The notes beneath the pieces are model-generated. The model was not told the origin of the DNA. It made no database searches and saw only the letters and a list, made by a program, of their open reading frames with translations. Both the position numbers and the translations under genes were made by a program. From Streptomyces sp. NBC_00708 (lineage in GTDB: Bacteria; Actinomycetota; Actinomycetes; Streptomycetales; Streptomycetaceae), in contig CP108997.1 of the NCBI GenBank assembly GCA_036226585.1, positions 6,634,001 through 6,698,000 of the forward strand: a stretch of 64,000 bases of DNA, written 5' to 3'. Shown here one piece after another: positions 17,496 through 26,263 of the stretch (its first letter is position 1; the number at the start of each line of letters is the position of its first letter).

Positions 17496-18124
17496 CGACC
17501 GCCCGTGAGACCGTGCTCGGCCGCATCCGGGACGCGCTCGCCCTCGCACCCGCCGGCGACACCCCCGTACCGCGCGCCTACCGCACCGGACGCACCCTCC
17601 CCGACGAGGAACGCCTCGCGCTGTTCACCGACCGCCTCGTCGACTACAAGGCGCGGGTCCATCCCTGCAGCGCCGACCGGACCGCCGAGGTCGTCGCCGA
17701 AGTGCTGCGGGAGCAGGGCGCCGCGCGGATCGGTGTGCCCCAGGGGCTCGATCCGCGGTGGCTGACCGCGTACGACGGCGAGGTGCGGCAGGACTCGGCC
17801 GGCATTCCGGCGCCGCGCCTGGACGCCCTCGACGGCGTCGTCACCGCCTCGGCCGTCAGCTGCGCCGAGACCGGCACCATCTTCCTGGACGGCTCGCCCG
17901 ACCAGGGGCGCCGGGCGCTCTCCCTGGTGCCCGACCTCCATGTGTGCGTCGTCGATCTGTCGAGCGTGGAGGTGGGCGTACCGGAGGCGGTGGCCCGGCT
18001 GGTGCCGGAGCGCCCCACCACCCTGATCAGCGGTCCCTCGGCCACCTCCGACATCGAACTGGAACGGGTCGAGGGGGTCCACGGCCCGCGCACGCTGGTT
18101 GTCGTCATCCGCACGGACGTATAG
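17492..18124 (+). CDS. lutC: Lactate utilisation protein LutC (LUD domain)
   Basis: 210 aa, GTG start overlapping the lutB stop. It is a small LUD-domain protein (YkgG type) with the conserved segments IGVPQGLDPRW, SAVSCAETGTIFLDGS and STTLISGPS-like (PTTLISGPSATSDIE) with the final ERVEGVHGP. It completes the LutABC lactate dehydrogenase. A very strong palindrome follows the stop. Confidence 0.92.
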   Translation: MTTARETVLGRIRDALALAPAGDTPVPRAYRTGRTLPDEERLALFTDRLVDYKARVHPCSADRTAEVVAEVLREQGAARIGVPQGLDPRWLTAYDGEVRQDSAGIPAPRLDALDGVVTASAVSCAETGTIFLDGSPDQGRRALSLVPDLHVCVVDLSSVEVGVPEAVARLVPERPTTLISGPSATSDIELERVEGVHGPRTLVVVIRTDV

Positions 18125-18132
18125 AGGCGCAC

Positions 18133-18180
18133 GACGCGCGCGGCCCCTCCGGACAGCTGTCCGGAGGGGCCGCGCGCGTC
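18133..18180. terminator. 48-bp perfect palindrome, bidirectional terminator
   Basis: Positions 18133-18156 are exactly complementary to 18157-18180 with no spacer (24-bp arms meeting at AGCT). It sits between the lutC stop (18124) and the stop of the convergent APC permease (18191), with only about 10 bases on either side. Confidence 0.85.
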
Positions 18181-18190
18181 GGGGCGGGCG

Positions 18191-19720
18191 TCAGATGATG
18201 CCCTCCTCGATCTCCGCCTGCTCGCGCGCGTTCCCGTACGCCGACGGCGTGCCGTACGAGCGTCGCGCGACGAACCACCAGACGGTGGCCAGGACCAGCA
18301 CCGCGACCAGGGCGATCGACGCGTAGTTCATCGAGTCGATGGTCACCGGGGACGACTGCGGCAGCAGGAACAGCACGGTCACGATCGCCACCCACACCAC
18401 GGCGATCCAGCCGACCGGCTTCGACCAGCGGCCCAGGTGCCACGGCCCGCGCTGGAACCGGCTTCCCGCGCGCAGCTTCAGGAAGATCGGTATCGCGTAC
18501 GCGGGCGTGATGCCGATGACGTTGATCGCGGTCACCGCGCCGTACGCGGTCGCCGAGTACAGCGACGGCAGGGCGAGCATCCCGGCGACGATCACCGACA
18601 GCCACACGGCGGGCACCGGTGTCTGGGTCCGGGCGCTGACCTTGCGCCAGAGCGACGAGCCGGGCAGCGCGTTGTCCCGGCTGAAGGCGAACACCATCCG
18701 GCTGGCGGCGGCGACCTCGGCGTTGCCGCAGAACAGCTGCGCCGCGATCACGATCAGCAGCATCGCCGTGGCGCCCGAGGTGCCGAGCGCGTCGATCAGG
18801 ATCTGGGCGGGCGGCACACCGGTGGCGCTCTTCTGCGTACCCACGTAGTCCTGGATGGCGAAGGTGAGTCCCGCGAGCAGTACGAAACCGGCCACCCACG
18901 ACACCCAGATCGCCCGGACGATGCCGCGCGCCGCCGACACCGAGGCGTTCGAGGTCTCCTCCGACAGGTGCGCGGAGGCGTCGTAGCCGCAGAACGTGTA
19001 CTGGGCGAGGAGCAGCCCGATCGCCGCCACGTACAACGGGTTGTGCCAGCCGGTGTCGTTGACGAACTCGGTGAAGACGAACGAGGGCGACTGGTGGTGC
19101 GAGGGCACGATCGCCAGTACGGAGACGATCACCGCGACACCGGCCAGGTGCCACCACACGCTGATGGAGTTGAGGATGCTGACGAGCCGCACACCGAACA
19201 GGTTGAGCACGGCGTGCAGCAGCAGGATGCAGGCGAAGATGATCATCGTCTTGCCGGGGGTGGGTGTGAAGCCCCACTGGAGGTTCATCAGCGCGCCCGT
19301 GAACAGCGCGGCGCCGTAGTCGATGCCCGCGATCGCGCCGAGCAGTCCGAGCAGATTCAGCCAGCCGGTGTACCAGCCCCATTTCCGGCCGCCGAGCCGG
19401 TCCGCCATGTAGTACAGCGCCCCGGACGTCGGGTACGCGCTCGTCACCTCGGCCAGCGCCATGCCGACGCAGAGCACGAACAGGCCGACCCCGGCCCAGC
19501 CCCACAGCATCACGGCCGGCCCGCCCGTCGACATGCCGAACCCGTACAGGGTCATGCACCCGGACAGGATCGAGATGACGGAGAAGCTGATGGCGAAGTT
19601 GCCGAACCCGCCCATGCGGCGGGCCAGGACCGGTTGGTAGCCGAGTTCGCGGAGCCGTTGCTCCTCGTCCTTCGGTGCGGGGGTCTCGGCACCCTTCCGG
19701 GGCGAGGTGGACACGGACAT
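18191..19720 (-). CDS. APC-superfamily amino acid permease
   Basis: 509 aa. The ATG at 19720 has a perfect AGGAGG upstream; the frame stays open further upstream but only through unrelated text. About 12 membrane segments are visible. The N-terminal ELGYQPVLARRMGGFGNFAISFS and the FCGYDASAHLSEETSNA motif in the middle are typical of the amino acid/choline (ACT) branch of the APC family. The substrate may be an amino acid, GABA, choline or a similar amine. It is monocistronic, convergent with lutC. Confidence 0.88.
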   Translation of the reverse strand: MSVSTSPRKGAETPAPKDEEQRLRELGYQPVLARRMGGFGNFAISFSVISILSGCMTLYGFGMSTGGPAVMLWGWAGVGLFVLCVGMALAEVTSAYPTSGALYYMADRLGGRKWGWYTGWLNLLGLLGAIAGIDYGAALFTGALMNLQWGFTPTPGKTMIIFACILLLHAVLNLFGVRLVSILNSISVWWHLAGVAVIVSVLAIVPSHHQSPSFVFTEFVNDTGWHNPLYVAAIGLLLAQYTFCGYDASAHLSEETSNASVSAARGIVRAIWVSWVAGFVLLAGLTFAIQDYVGTQKSATGVPPAQILIDALGTSGATAMLLIVIAAQLFCGNAEVAAASRMVFAFSRDNALPGSSLWRKVSARTQTPVPAVWLSVIVAGMLALPSLYSATAYGAVTAINVIGITPAYAIPIFLKLRAGSRFQRGPWHLGRWSKPVGWIAVVWVAIVTVLFLLPQSSPVTIDSMNYASIALVAVLVLATVWWFVARRSYGTPSAYGNAREQAEIEEGII

Positions 19721-19778
19721 GGGGGACCTCCTGGGGGGGTGGGTGGACAAGAGCGAAAGACGTCGGCCGGGGGCCTGT

Positions 19779-20765
19779 TCAGCCCGGATCGGCCGCCAGC
19801 GCGCGGGCGCGGGCACGCACGAACACTTCCTCGGCGCCGCCGGGGTCGTCCGGCGTACGGGAGCGGCTGGCCCAGGGCAGCGAGGTGAAATAAGGGCCCA
19901 GCTCCCTGAACACCGCGGCGGCCTCCACGAATCGGAGCGCCCCCCACAGCGCGTGCGCCAGGTGGTTGAGGTCGGGCAGGGCGCGGGTGACGGCGGGGGC
20001 GCGCCGGTACCAGATCTCCAGTGCGCGCAGGGCCTCGCGCTCCGCGTCCTCGGTGACCCAGTGCAGGTCGAGGGCCTTGTCGTGGTCGTGCTCACGGCGG
20101 TAGCGCTCGACCCGGACGTACAGCGGGAGCACATGGAGGGCGGAGCCCTCGGGGGCCGTGGAGGACGCCCACTGGACGAAGTTGACCGCCTCGGAGAGCA
20201 CGCTGCCGGCCTTGCGGGCGTACACGAACTGCAGCATCCGGTGGTAGGCCTCGCGGTTGTGCGGGTCGCGCCGGTCGGCCTCGGCCAGCAGCCCCCAGGG
20301 GCCGGGGAACAGCATCGGTCCGGGCGGCGGCAGCCGGTGCTCGGCGAGGTGCTGGTCCTGGTCGAGCTGGGACAGGGCCAGCAGGCACACCCAGGGCACC
20401 GGGTCGGCCGGCGCGGCGTGGGCCGCCGACCGGCAGGCCTCCCAGGCCTCCTGCCAGAGTTCCCGGCCGCTGGGGTGTCCCGCGCGGTTGGCCCGTACCG
20501 CCCGCTCCACAGCGACCCGGGCGTGCATGACGAGGGCGGCGGGGCTCCCCGGTTCCTCGGTCAGCCAGGCCCGTACCGCATCCGATCCCGCGGCGACCGC
20601 GCCGAGCACCTGGGTGCGCTGGGTCCACAGCGCCCAGTCCGGGGTGCCGGCCAGCAGGTCGCGCATGGCGAGCCAGCGGCCGGTGCGTAAGTCCTGTAAC
20701 GCCGCTCGCAGTTCATTGTCGTGGCCGGCCGGATGGTAGACCGGCCGGAATTCACCGTTGGCCAT
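19779..20765 (-). CDS. Protein of unknown function, helical repeat (TPR-like) type
   Basis: 328 aa. No signal peptide or membrane segment. The sequence is rich in Ala, Leu, Trp and Arg, with repeated helix-pair patterns such as DPVPWVCLLALSQLD, NREAYHRMLQFVYAR and EREALRALEIWYRRAP, which look like degenerate tetratricopeptide repeats. I recognise no catalytic motif. It lies upstream of and in line with the APC permease (58-base gap), so co-transcription is possible, but a functional link is not evident. Confidence 0.7.
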   Translation of the reverse strand: MANGEFRPVYHPAGHDNELRAALQDLRTGRWLAMRDLLAGTPDWALWTQRTQVLGAVAAGSDAVRAWLTEEPGSPAALVMHARVAVERAVRANRAGHPSGRELWQEAWEACRSAAHAAPADPVPWVCLLALSQLDQDQHLAEHRLPPPGPMLFPGPWGLLAEADRRDPHNREAYHRMLQFVYARKAGSVLSEAVNFVQWASSTAPEGSALHVLPLYVRVERYRREHDHDKALDLHWVTEDAEREALRALEIWYRRAPAVTRALPDLNHLAHALWGALRFVEAAAVFRELGPYFTSLPWASRSRTPDDPGGAEEVFVRARARALAADPG

Positions 20766-21095
20766 GGACGCGCTCGGGACTGGCTGCTGAATTCATCGAT
20801 CCTCAGGAGTATTGCTGCGGAGAAACTGTTGAAGTGCGAACTGCTTTTCCGCGTCCGGTTGCTGCTCGGCGGTGAGTGTAGAGCCCTTTACGCGGAACTC
20901 TCGAACGAATCATTGATTCTCCCCAAGTCGCTTGTCAGCGACTTGTGTTGATGCTGCGCAGAAGGCTTCGAAAGGTTCCGGACACATGGCCGGTGAACGC
21001 TTGACGTATCCGCTGGGCTGCACCACTCTGGGTGGCCGCGACCGAAGATCACGATTCCGTTCAGGCCCCAGGGCCCGCGTACCGCTGGAGAACCG
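20766..21095. other. Divergent promoter region with an 8-bp hairpin
   Basis: This region separates the unknown protein (minus) from the FGGY kinase (plus) and is clearly lower in GC than its surroundings. CAAGTCGC (20924-20931) and GCGACTTG (20938-20945) form a perfect inverted repeat around TTGTCA, a candidate operator or small hairpin. TTGACG at 21001-21006 is a possible -35 for the kinase. No gene is convincing here; a 76-codon plus-strand ORF at 20721 is not typical in composition. Confidence 0.5.
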
Positions 21096-22529
21096 ATGAC
21101 AGGCCCGGTGCTGGCGATCGACCAGGGCACATCGGGAACCAAAGCACTGGTGATCTGCCCCGAGCGCGGCGTGATCGGTTCCGGTTCCGCCCCCGTGCGG
21201 CCCCGGTACGGTCCCGCCGGAGCCGTGGAGACGGACCCGGCCGAATTACTCGCTTCGGTCCTCGAAGCCGGGCAAAGGGCGCTGGCCGAATCGGGCGGCA
21301 CCGTCGATGCCGTCGGGCTCGCCAACCAGGGCGAGACCGTACTCGCCTGGGACCCGGACACCGGGCGCCCGCTCACACCGGCGATCGTCTGGCAGGACCG
21401 CCGCGCCGCCGGCCTGTGCGCGGAACTCGCGCACCGCGGCGACGAGTTGAAACAGCTCACCGGGCTTCCCGTCGACCCGTACTTCGCCGCCCCGAAAATG
21501 GCGTGGATCCGCCGCGAACTGACCCGGGAAGGCGTCGTCACCACCAGCGACACCTGGCTCGTCCACCAGCTCACCGGCGCCTTCGTCACGGACGCCGCGA
21601 CCGCCGGACGCACCCAGCTCCTCGACCTGGACCGCGTCGCCTGGTCACCGGCCGCGCTGGACGTCTACGGCCTCGGCGACGAGCGGCTGCCCGACGTGGT
21701 CGACGCCGCCGGTGACTTCGGCACGACGGGCGCGTTCGGCGGCGGCCTCCCGCTCACCGGCCTCCTCGTCGACCAGCAGGCGGCCCTGCTCGCCCAGAGC
21801 GCCCTCGACCCGTCCGTCGCCAAGTGCACCTACGGGACGGGCGCGTTCCTCCTCGCCGGTACGGGCGCCACACCCTGCCGGGGCGCCGGCGGACTCGTCA
21901 GCTGCGTGGCCTGGCGGCTCGGCGGGCACACCAGCTACTGCCTGGACGGTCAGGTCTACACGGCGGCCTCCGCGGTGCGCTGGCTCACCGACCTCGGGGT
22001 CATCTCCGGGGCCGCCGACCTCGACCCGGTCGGCGCCACCGTCCCCGACGCCGGCGGCGTCACCTTCGTCCCCGCGCTCGCCGGCCTCGCCGCCCCCTGG
22101 TGGCGCGGCGACCTGCGCGGCTCGGTCACCGGACTCGGCCTGGACACCTCGGCCGGCCACCTGGTGCGCGCCCTGTGCGAGGGGATCGCCGCCCAGGTCG
22201 TCGAGCTGGCCGACGCGGTCGCCGCCGACCGGGGCGCGCCGCTGTCCGTCCTGCGCGTCGACGGCGGCCTGACCCGCTCCGCCCTCCTCATGCAGACCCA
22301 GGCCGACCTGCTGCAACGACCCGTCGAGGTGTCCGCACTGCCCGATGTCACCGCGCTCGGCGTCGGCGCGGTGGCCCGCATGGGCGCCGACCCCGCACTC
22401 CCGCTCGACCGGGCCGTCCCCGACTGGAAACCGGCCGCCGTCTACGAACCCCGTATCGGTCCTGCCGAGGCGGCCGACCGCCTCGGCGTCTTCCGCGCGG
22501 CGGTGCGCACCCTGCTGGAGCGGTCGTGA
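21096..22529 (+). CDS. FGGY-family carbohydrate kinase (glycerol kinase-like)
   Basis: 477 aa. DQGTSGTKALV at residues 8-18 is the phosphate-1 loop of the actin-like FGGY fold; IVWQDRRAA, TYGTGAFLLA and the late LRVDGGLTRSALLMQTQADLL adenosine motif follow in order. Length matches the family (about 480-500). It should phosphorylate glycerol, a tetritol, a pentitol or a related polyol. It is followed seven bases later by a GlpA-like flavoprotein and then a GlpB/HcnB-like one, so the likely route is polyol to polyol phosphate to ketose phosphate. Substrate specificity cannot be read by eye. Confidence 0.87.
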   Translation: MTGPVLAIDQGTSGTKALVICPERGVIGSGSAPVRPRYGPAGAVETDPAELLASVLEAGQRALAESGGTVDAVGLANQGETVLAWDPDTGRPLTPAIVWQDRRAAGLCAELAHRGDELKQLTGLPVDPYFAAPKMAWIRRELTREGVVTTSDTWLVHQLTGAFVTDAATAGRTQLLDLDRVAWSPAALDVYGLGDERLPDVVDAAGDFGTTGAFGGGLPLTGLLVDQQAALLAQSALDPSVAKCTYGTGAFLLAGTGATPCRGAGGLVSCVAWRLGGHTSYCLDGQVYTAASAVRWLTDLGVISGAADLDPVGATVPDAGGVTFVPALAGLAAPWWRGDLRGSVTGLGLDTSAGHLVRALCEGIAAQVVELADAVAADRGAPLSVLRVDGGLTRSALLMQTQADLLQRPVEVSALPDVTALGVGAVARMGADPALPLDRAVPDWKPAAVYEPRIGPAEAADRLGVFRAAVRTLLERS

Positions 22530-22536
22530 GCCCCGC

Positions 22537-23961
22537 GTGGTAGCCGCGACGACACCCACCGTCACCCGCGCCGGACACCCGCTGCCCGACGGCCCGCCGT
22601 ACGACGTCACCGTCATCGGCGCCGGGGTCGTCGGCACCGCCCTCGCCCGCGAACTGGCCCGCCACCCCCTGCGTACCGCCCTCGTCGAGGCCACCGACGA
22701 CATCGCCAACGGCACCTCCAAGGCCAACACCGCGATCCTGCACACCGGCTTCGACGCCGTCCCCGGCACCCTGGAGGCCCGCCTCGTCCGCGAGGGGCAG
22801 CGGCTGCTCTCCGGATACGCCGCCCGCACGGGCATCCCCGTCGAACGCGTCGGCGCCCTCCTCGTCGCCTGGGACCGCGAACAACTCGACGCCCTGCCCT
22901 CCCTGCTGGCCAAGGCCGAACGCAACGGCTACCACGCGGCCCGGCTCCTCGACGCCGAGGAGACCGCCGCACGCGAACCCCACCTCGGTCCCGGTGCGCT
23001 CGGCGCTCTGGAGATCCCCGACGAGTCCGTGATCTGCCCCTGGACCACCCCGCTCGCCTACGCCACCGAAGCGGTCCGGGCCGGAGTCCACCTCCACCTG
23101 GACTGTCCCGTCCAGGACCTCACGTACGCCGACGGCCTGCACACCCTCACCACCGGCCGGGGCACCCTGCGCAGCCGGCTGCTGATCAACGCCGCCGGGC
23201 TGCACGCCGACGCGATCGACCGTCTGCTGGGCCTCGACACCTTCACCGTGCGCCCGCGCCGCGGTCAGCTCATCGTCTTCGACAAGCTCGCCCGCGACCT
23301 GGTCCGCCACATCCTGCTGCCCGTGCCCACCGCCGCCGGCAAGGGCGTCCTGGTGGCACCGACCGTCTTCGGCAACGTCCTCCTCGGCCCCACCGCCGAG
23401 GACCTCGACGACAAGGACGCCACCGAGTCCACCGCGGAAGGGCTCGCCCTGCTGCGCGAGAAGGGCCGCCGCATCATGCCCCGGCTGCTCGACGAGGAGG
23501 TCACCGCCGTCTACGCCGGTCTGCGGGCGGCCACCGGCCAGGAGGACTACCGGATCACGGCCCACCCGGACCGGGGCCTCATCACCGTCGGCGGCATCCG
23601 CTCCACCGGGCTCACCGCCTCCCTGGCCATCGCCGGGTACGTGGTCTCCCTCCTGCCCGACGCCGGACTGGACCCGGGGGAGCCCATGGAACCGGCCCCG
23701 CTCACCATGCCGAACCTCGGCGAGTCGGCCGGCCGCCCGTATCTCGACGCCGAGTCGATCGCCCGCGACCCCGCCTACGGCACCGTGGTCTGCCACTGCG
23801 AACGCGTCACGGACGGCGAGATCCGCGACGCCTTCGCCTCGGTGCTCCCGCCCCGCTCGGCCGAAGGGCTCGCCCGCAGGACCCGCGCGGGCAACGGGCG
23901 CTGCCAGGGGTTCCACTGCGGGGCCGCGCTCCGGTCCCGCATCGAGGAGGCCTGCCCATGA
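22537..23961 (+). CDS. GlpA-like FAD-dependent dehydrogenase with C-terminal BFD-like [2Fe-2S] domain
   Basis: 474 aa from GTG at 22537. The N-terminal dinucleotide motif is GAGVVGTALARELA. The DAO fold spans about residues 20-370 (NGTSKANTAILHTGFD is the substrate-side motif of GlpA/LhgO types). The last 90 residues hold a bacterioferredoxin-associated [2Fe-2S] domain: CHCERV, then GNGRCQGFHC, that is CxC and CxxxxC. This arrangement is seen in anaerobic glycerol-3-phosphate dehydrogenase A. It overlaps the next gene by 4 bases. It should oxidise the product of the FGGY kinase and pass electrons to its partner flavoprotein. Confidence 0.87.
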   Translation: MVAATTPTVTRAGHPLPDGPPYDVTVIGAGVVGTALARELARHPLRTALVEATDDIANGTSKANTAILHTGFDAVPGTLEARLVREGQRLLSGYAARTGIPVERVGALLVAWDREQLDALPSLLAKAERNGYHAARLLDAEETAAREPHLGPGALGALEIPDESVICPWTTPLAYATEAVRAGVHLHLDCPVQDLTYADGLHTLTTGRGTLRSRLLINAAGLHADAIDRLLGLDTFTVRPRRGQLIVFDKLARDLVRHILLPVPTAAGKGVLVAPTVFGNVLLGPTAEDLDDKDATESTAEGLALLREKGRRIMPRLLDEEVTAVYAGLRAATGQEDYRITAHPDRGLITVGGIRSTGLTASLAIAGYVVSLLPDAGLDPGEPMEPAPLTMPNLGESAGRPYLDAESIARDPAYGTVVCHCERVTDGEIRDAFASVLPPRSAEGLARRTRAGNGRCQGFHCGAALRSRIEEACP

Positions 23962-25169
23962 CCCGCCGCGAACGCCGCCTCGACGTACTCGTCGTCGGCG
24001 CCGGACCGGCCGGACTCGCCGCGGCCGCGGGCCTCGCCGCCGCGGGTGTGCCGGACGTGGAGGTCCTGGAGCGCGATCAGGAGGCGGGCGGCATCCCGAG
24101 GCACTGCGCCCACGGCGGATTCGGAACGCGCCGGACCGGCGACCTCGGCGGACCCGCATACGCACGGCACTGCGCGGCCGAGGCCACCAAGGCCGGCGCC
24201 ACCCTCCGTACCGGCGTCACCGTCACCGGCTGGGCGGGGCCCCGCACCCTCGACCTCACCGGCCCCGGCGGCCTCGAACGCGTCACCGCCCGCGCCGTCG
24301 TCCTCGCCACCGGCGCCCGCGAACGCCCCCGCGCCGCGCGGCTCGTCCCCGGTACCCGGCCGGCCGGCGTCTACACCACCGGAGAACTCCAGCAGGCCGT
24401 CCACCTCCACCACCAGCACATCGGCACCCGCGCGGTGGTCGTCGGCGACGAGCCGGTCTCCCTCGCGGCGGCCGACACCCTGCGCACCGCCGGAGTCCAC
24501 CTCGTCGCCCGCGTCACGGAGCATCCGCCCCGCCCCTTCGCGACCCTGCGGCCGGCCGGGGGCGCGCCCCTGCTCACCGGGACCACCGTCACCGCCCTGA
24601 CCGGCCGCCCCCGTCTCACGGGCGTCCGGGTGCGCCACGAGGACGGCCGTACCACCACACTGGCCTGCGACACCGTGGTGTTCACGGCCGACTGGATCCC
24701 GGACCACGAACTCGCCCGGCGCGGCGGCCTGCCCCTGGACCCCGGCACCGGAGGACCCGCCCACGACCCCGCGTACCGCACCGGGCGGCCGGGGGTCTTC
24801 GCCGTCGGGAACCTCCTGCACGGCGGGGAGAGCGCGGCCACCGCCGCCCGCGAGGGCCGGGCCGTCACGGGACCCGTCCTGGGCCACCTGGCCTCCGGTG
24901 CCTGGCCCGCGGGCGGACCGCCCCTCACCGTCGCGGCACCGCTGGAATGGATCGCACCCAACCTCACGGGGCCCCACGGCGGCCGTTTCCTGCTGCGGGC
25001 GGGCCGACGGCTGACGGCACCCCGCCTCGTCGTCAGCCAGGACGGGGCGCTGCTGCACCGCCGGCGCCTGGCACGCTCGGTCCCGCCCGGCAGTTCCTTC
25101 ACCCTCACCGCCCACTGGCTGGAGGGGGTCGACCCGGAGGGCGGCGCGGTGCGCATCCGGGTCGCGTGA
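23958..25169 (+). CDS. GlpB/HcnB-like FAD-dependent pyridine nucleotide-disulfide-type oxidoreductase
   Basis: 403 aa, start overlapping the upstream stop (ATGA). GAGPAGLAAAAGLAAAG is the FAD motif near residue 13; GGIPRHCAHGGFG is typical of HcnB/opine-oxidase-type subunits and carries a cysteine; VVLATGARERP and VFAVGNLLHGGESAATAAREGRAV are the second FAD-binding motifs. There is no redox CxxC, so it is not a thioredoxin reductase. It probably forms a heteromer with the GlpA-like protein. No GlpC membrane subunit is encoded next to it. Confidence 0.85.
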   Translation: MTRRERRLDVLVVGAGPAGLAAAAGLAAAGVPDVEVLERDQEAGGIPRHCAHGGFGTRRTGDLGGPAYARHCAAEATKAGATLRTGVTVTGWAGPRTLDLTGPGGLERVTARAVVLATGARERPRAARLVPGTRPAGVYTTGELQQAVHLHHQHIGTRAVVVGDEPVSLAAADTLRTAGVHLVARVTEHPPRPFATLRPAGGAPLLTGTTVTALTGRPRLTGVRVRHEDGRTTTLACDTVVFTADWIPDHELARRGGLPLDPGTGGPAHDPAYRTGRPGVFAVGNLLHGGESAATAAREGRAVTGPVLGHLASGAWPAGGPPLTVAAPLEWIAPNLTGPHGGRFLLRAGRRLTAPRLVVSQDGALLHRRRLARSVPPGSSFTLTAHWLEGVDPEGGAVRIRVA

Positions 25170-25181
25170 CTCCCGTACCGC

Positions 25182-25577
25182 TCAGGGAATGAGCAGCCAG
25201 TCCGAGCCGATCGCGGCGACGAGCCCGATGGCCAGCAGCCAGCTGCCCAGCCGGGTGCGGCCGTTCCGGCTCAGCTCGATCACGATCCCGCAGAGGATCA
25301 GCGCCAGCCCGTACACCCCGACCACCAGGACGGACGCGCGGCTCGCGAGCCGCAGCCCGAGCACCACGGCCATCGCCACCATCCCGGCCGAGGAGAGGAC
25401 GATGCGCAGCCGTCTCGCCTGGCGCGGGGTCAGCCGCCGCTCGCCGGTGTCCTCACCCTCCGCGAGGTCATCCGCGAGGCTGTCCGTCATGTCCTCGGCC
25501 GTTGCCCCGGCCGTGTCCTCGTCGGAGTCTTCGGCTATCGGTGCGTCCGGGGCCCGGTCCTGGTCAGAAGTGCTCAT
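25182..25577 (-). CDS. Small integral membrane protein of unknown function
   Basis: 131 aa from ATG at 25577 (reading MSTSDQDRAPDAP); an ORF start 18 codons upstream is less natural. The first 60 residues are acidic and disordered (AEDSDEDTAGATAEDMTDSL and on). Three hydrophobic segments follow: IVLSSAGMVAMAVVLGL, VLVVGVYGLALILCGIVI, GSWLLAIGLVAAIGSDWLLI. It ends 12 bases from the convergent flavoprotein gene. No homologous function is recognised. Confidence 0.75.
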   Translation of the reverse strand: MSTSDQDRAPDAPIAEDSDEDTAGATAEDMTDSLADDLAEGEDTGERRLTPRQARRLRIVLSSAGMVAMAVVLGLRLASRASVLVVGVYGLALILCGIVIELSRNGRTRLGSWLLAIGLVAAIGSDWLLIP

Positions 25578-25664
25578 GACGCCGGATCGTAATGGCTCCG
25601 CACCGGCCTGTTCGCCGTTGTCAACCAACACCGTCGAAACCAGGCCGAGTTCGACGTCCCCGAA

Positions 25665-26153
25665 TCAGCCCTCCCGGAGCCTCGGTGCCTCCGCCGCCGC
25701 GTCGACCGGTCCCGCGTCCGGACGCTCGACCCGTGCCGCCAGCTCCCGCGCCCAGCCGGCCAGCTCCCCGAGGCCCATCCCGTGCGCCTCACCCGCCCCG
25801 TACGCCTCCAGCGCCACCGCGCCCCGCCGCAGCAGCCGCGCCCCGCCCGTCGCATTGCCCCGGGCGGAGTGCGTCAGGCCCACGGCCAGCTGGGCCAGCC
25901 CGCGCCACAACTCCCTTTCCCCGTCCGGGCCGGACTTCCAGGCGTCCTCGAAGACCTCGTGCGCGTGGAACGGCATCCCCGCGTCCAGCAGCCGCTGCGC
26001 CTCGCGGACGGTCTCCCCGGGAGTGCGCTCGACGCCCTCCGGCTGCCGCTCCACCCCGGGCGCCCCGTACGGCAAGGGGCGTCCCAGCCCGTCACGGGGG
26101 CGCGCGTTGTGCGCCCGTCCCTCGGAATCCCGGTCCCTGCGTGTCTCGTTCAC
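25665..26153 (-). CDS. DUF309-domain protein
   Basis: 162 aa from a GTG at 26153; longer starts run into text that overlaps the divergent ATPase gene. The core LLDAGMPFHAHEVFEDAWKSGP followed by ERELWRGLAQLAVGLTHSARGN is the DUF309 signature (HAHEVFE then W and a second helix with Q and H). DUF309 folds as a small helical bundle with conserved His and Glu that could bind a metal; its role is not known. It stands alone. Confidence 0.75.
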   Translation of the reverse strand: MNETRRDRDSEGRAHNARPRDGLGRPLPYGAPGVERQPEGVERTPGETVREAQRLLDAGMPFHAHEVFEDAWKSGPDGERELWRGLAQLAVGLTHSARGNATGGARLLRRGAVALEAYGAGEAHGMGLGELAGWARELAARVERPDAGPVDAAAEAPRLREG

Positions 26154-26263
26154 ACCCCCGATTGTGCCCCGCACCTGCGGCGAACTGTCCGAACCCCTGT
26201 CCGTGGAACGCCGCGCGCGACTAGGCTCGACCACCATGGTCACCACTTTGGGGGAGGGTAGGC

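Noticed and set aside
20721..20951. 76-codon plus-strand ORF in the divergent region before the FGGY kinase
   Set aside because: It starts inside the minus-strand gene, has no ribosome site and crosses the hairpin region; probably chance in lower-GC DNA.
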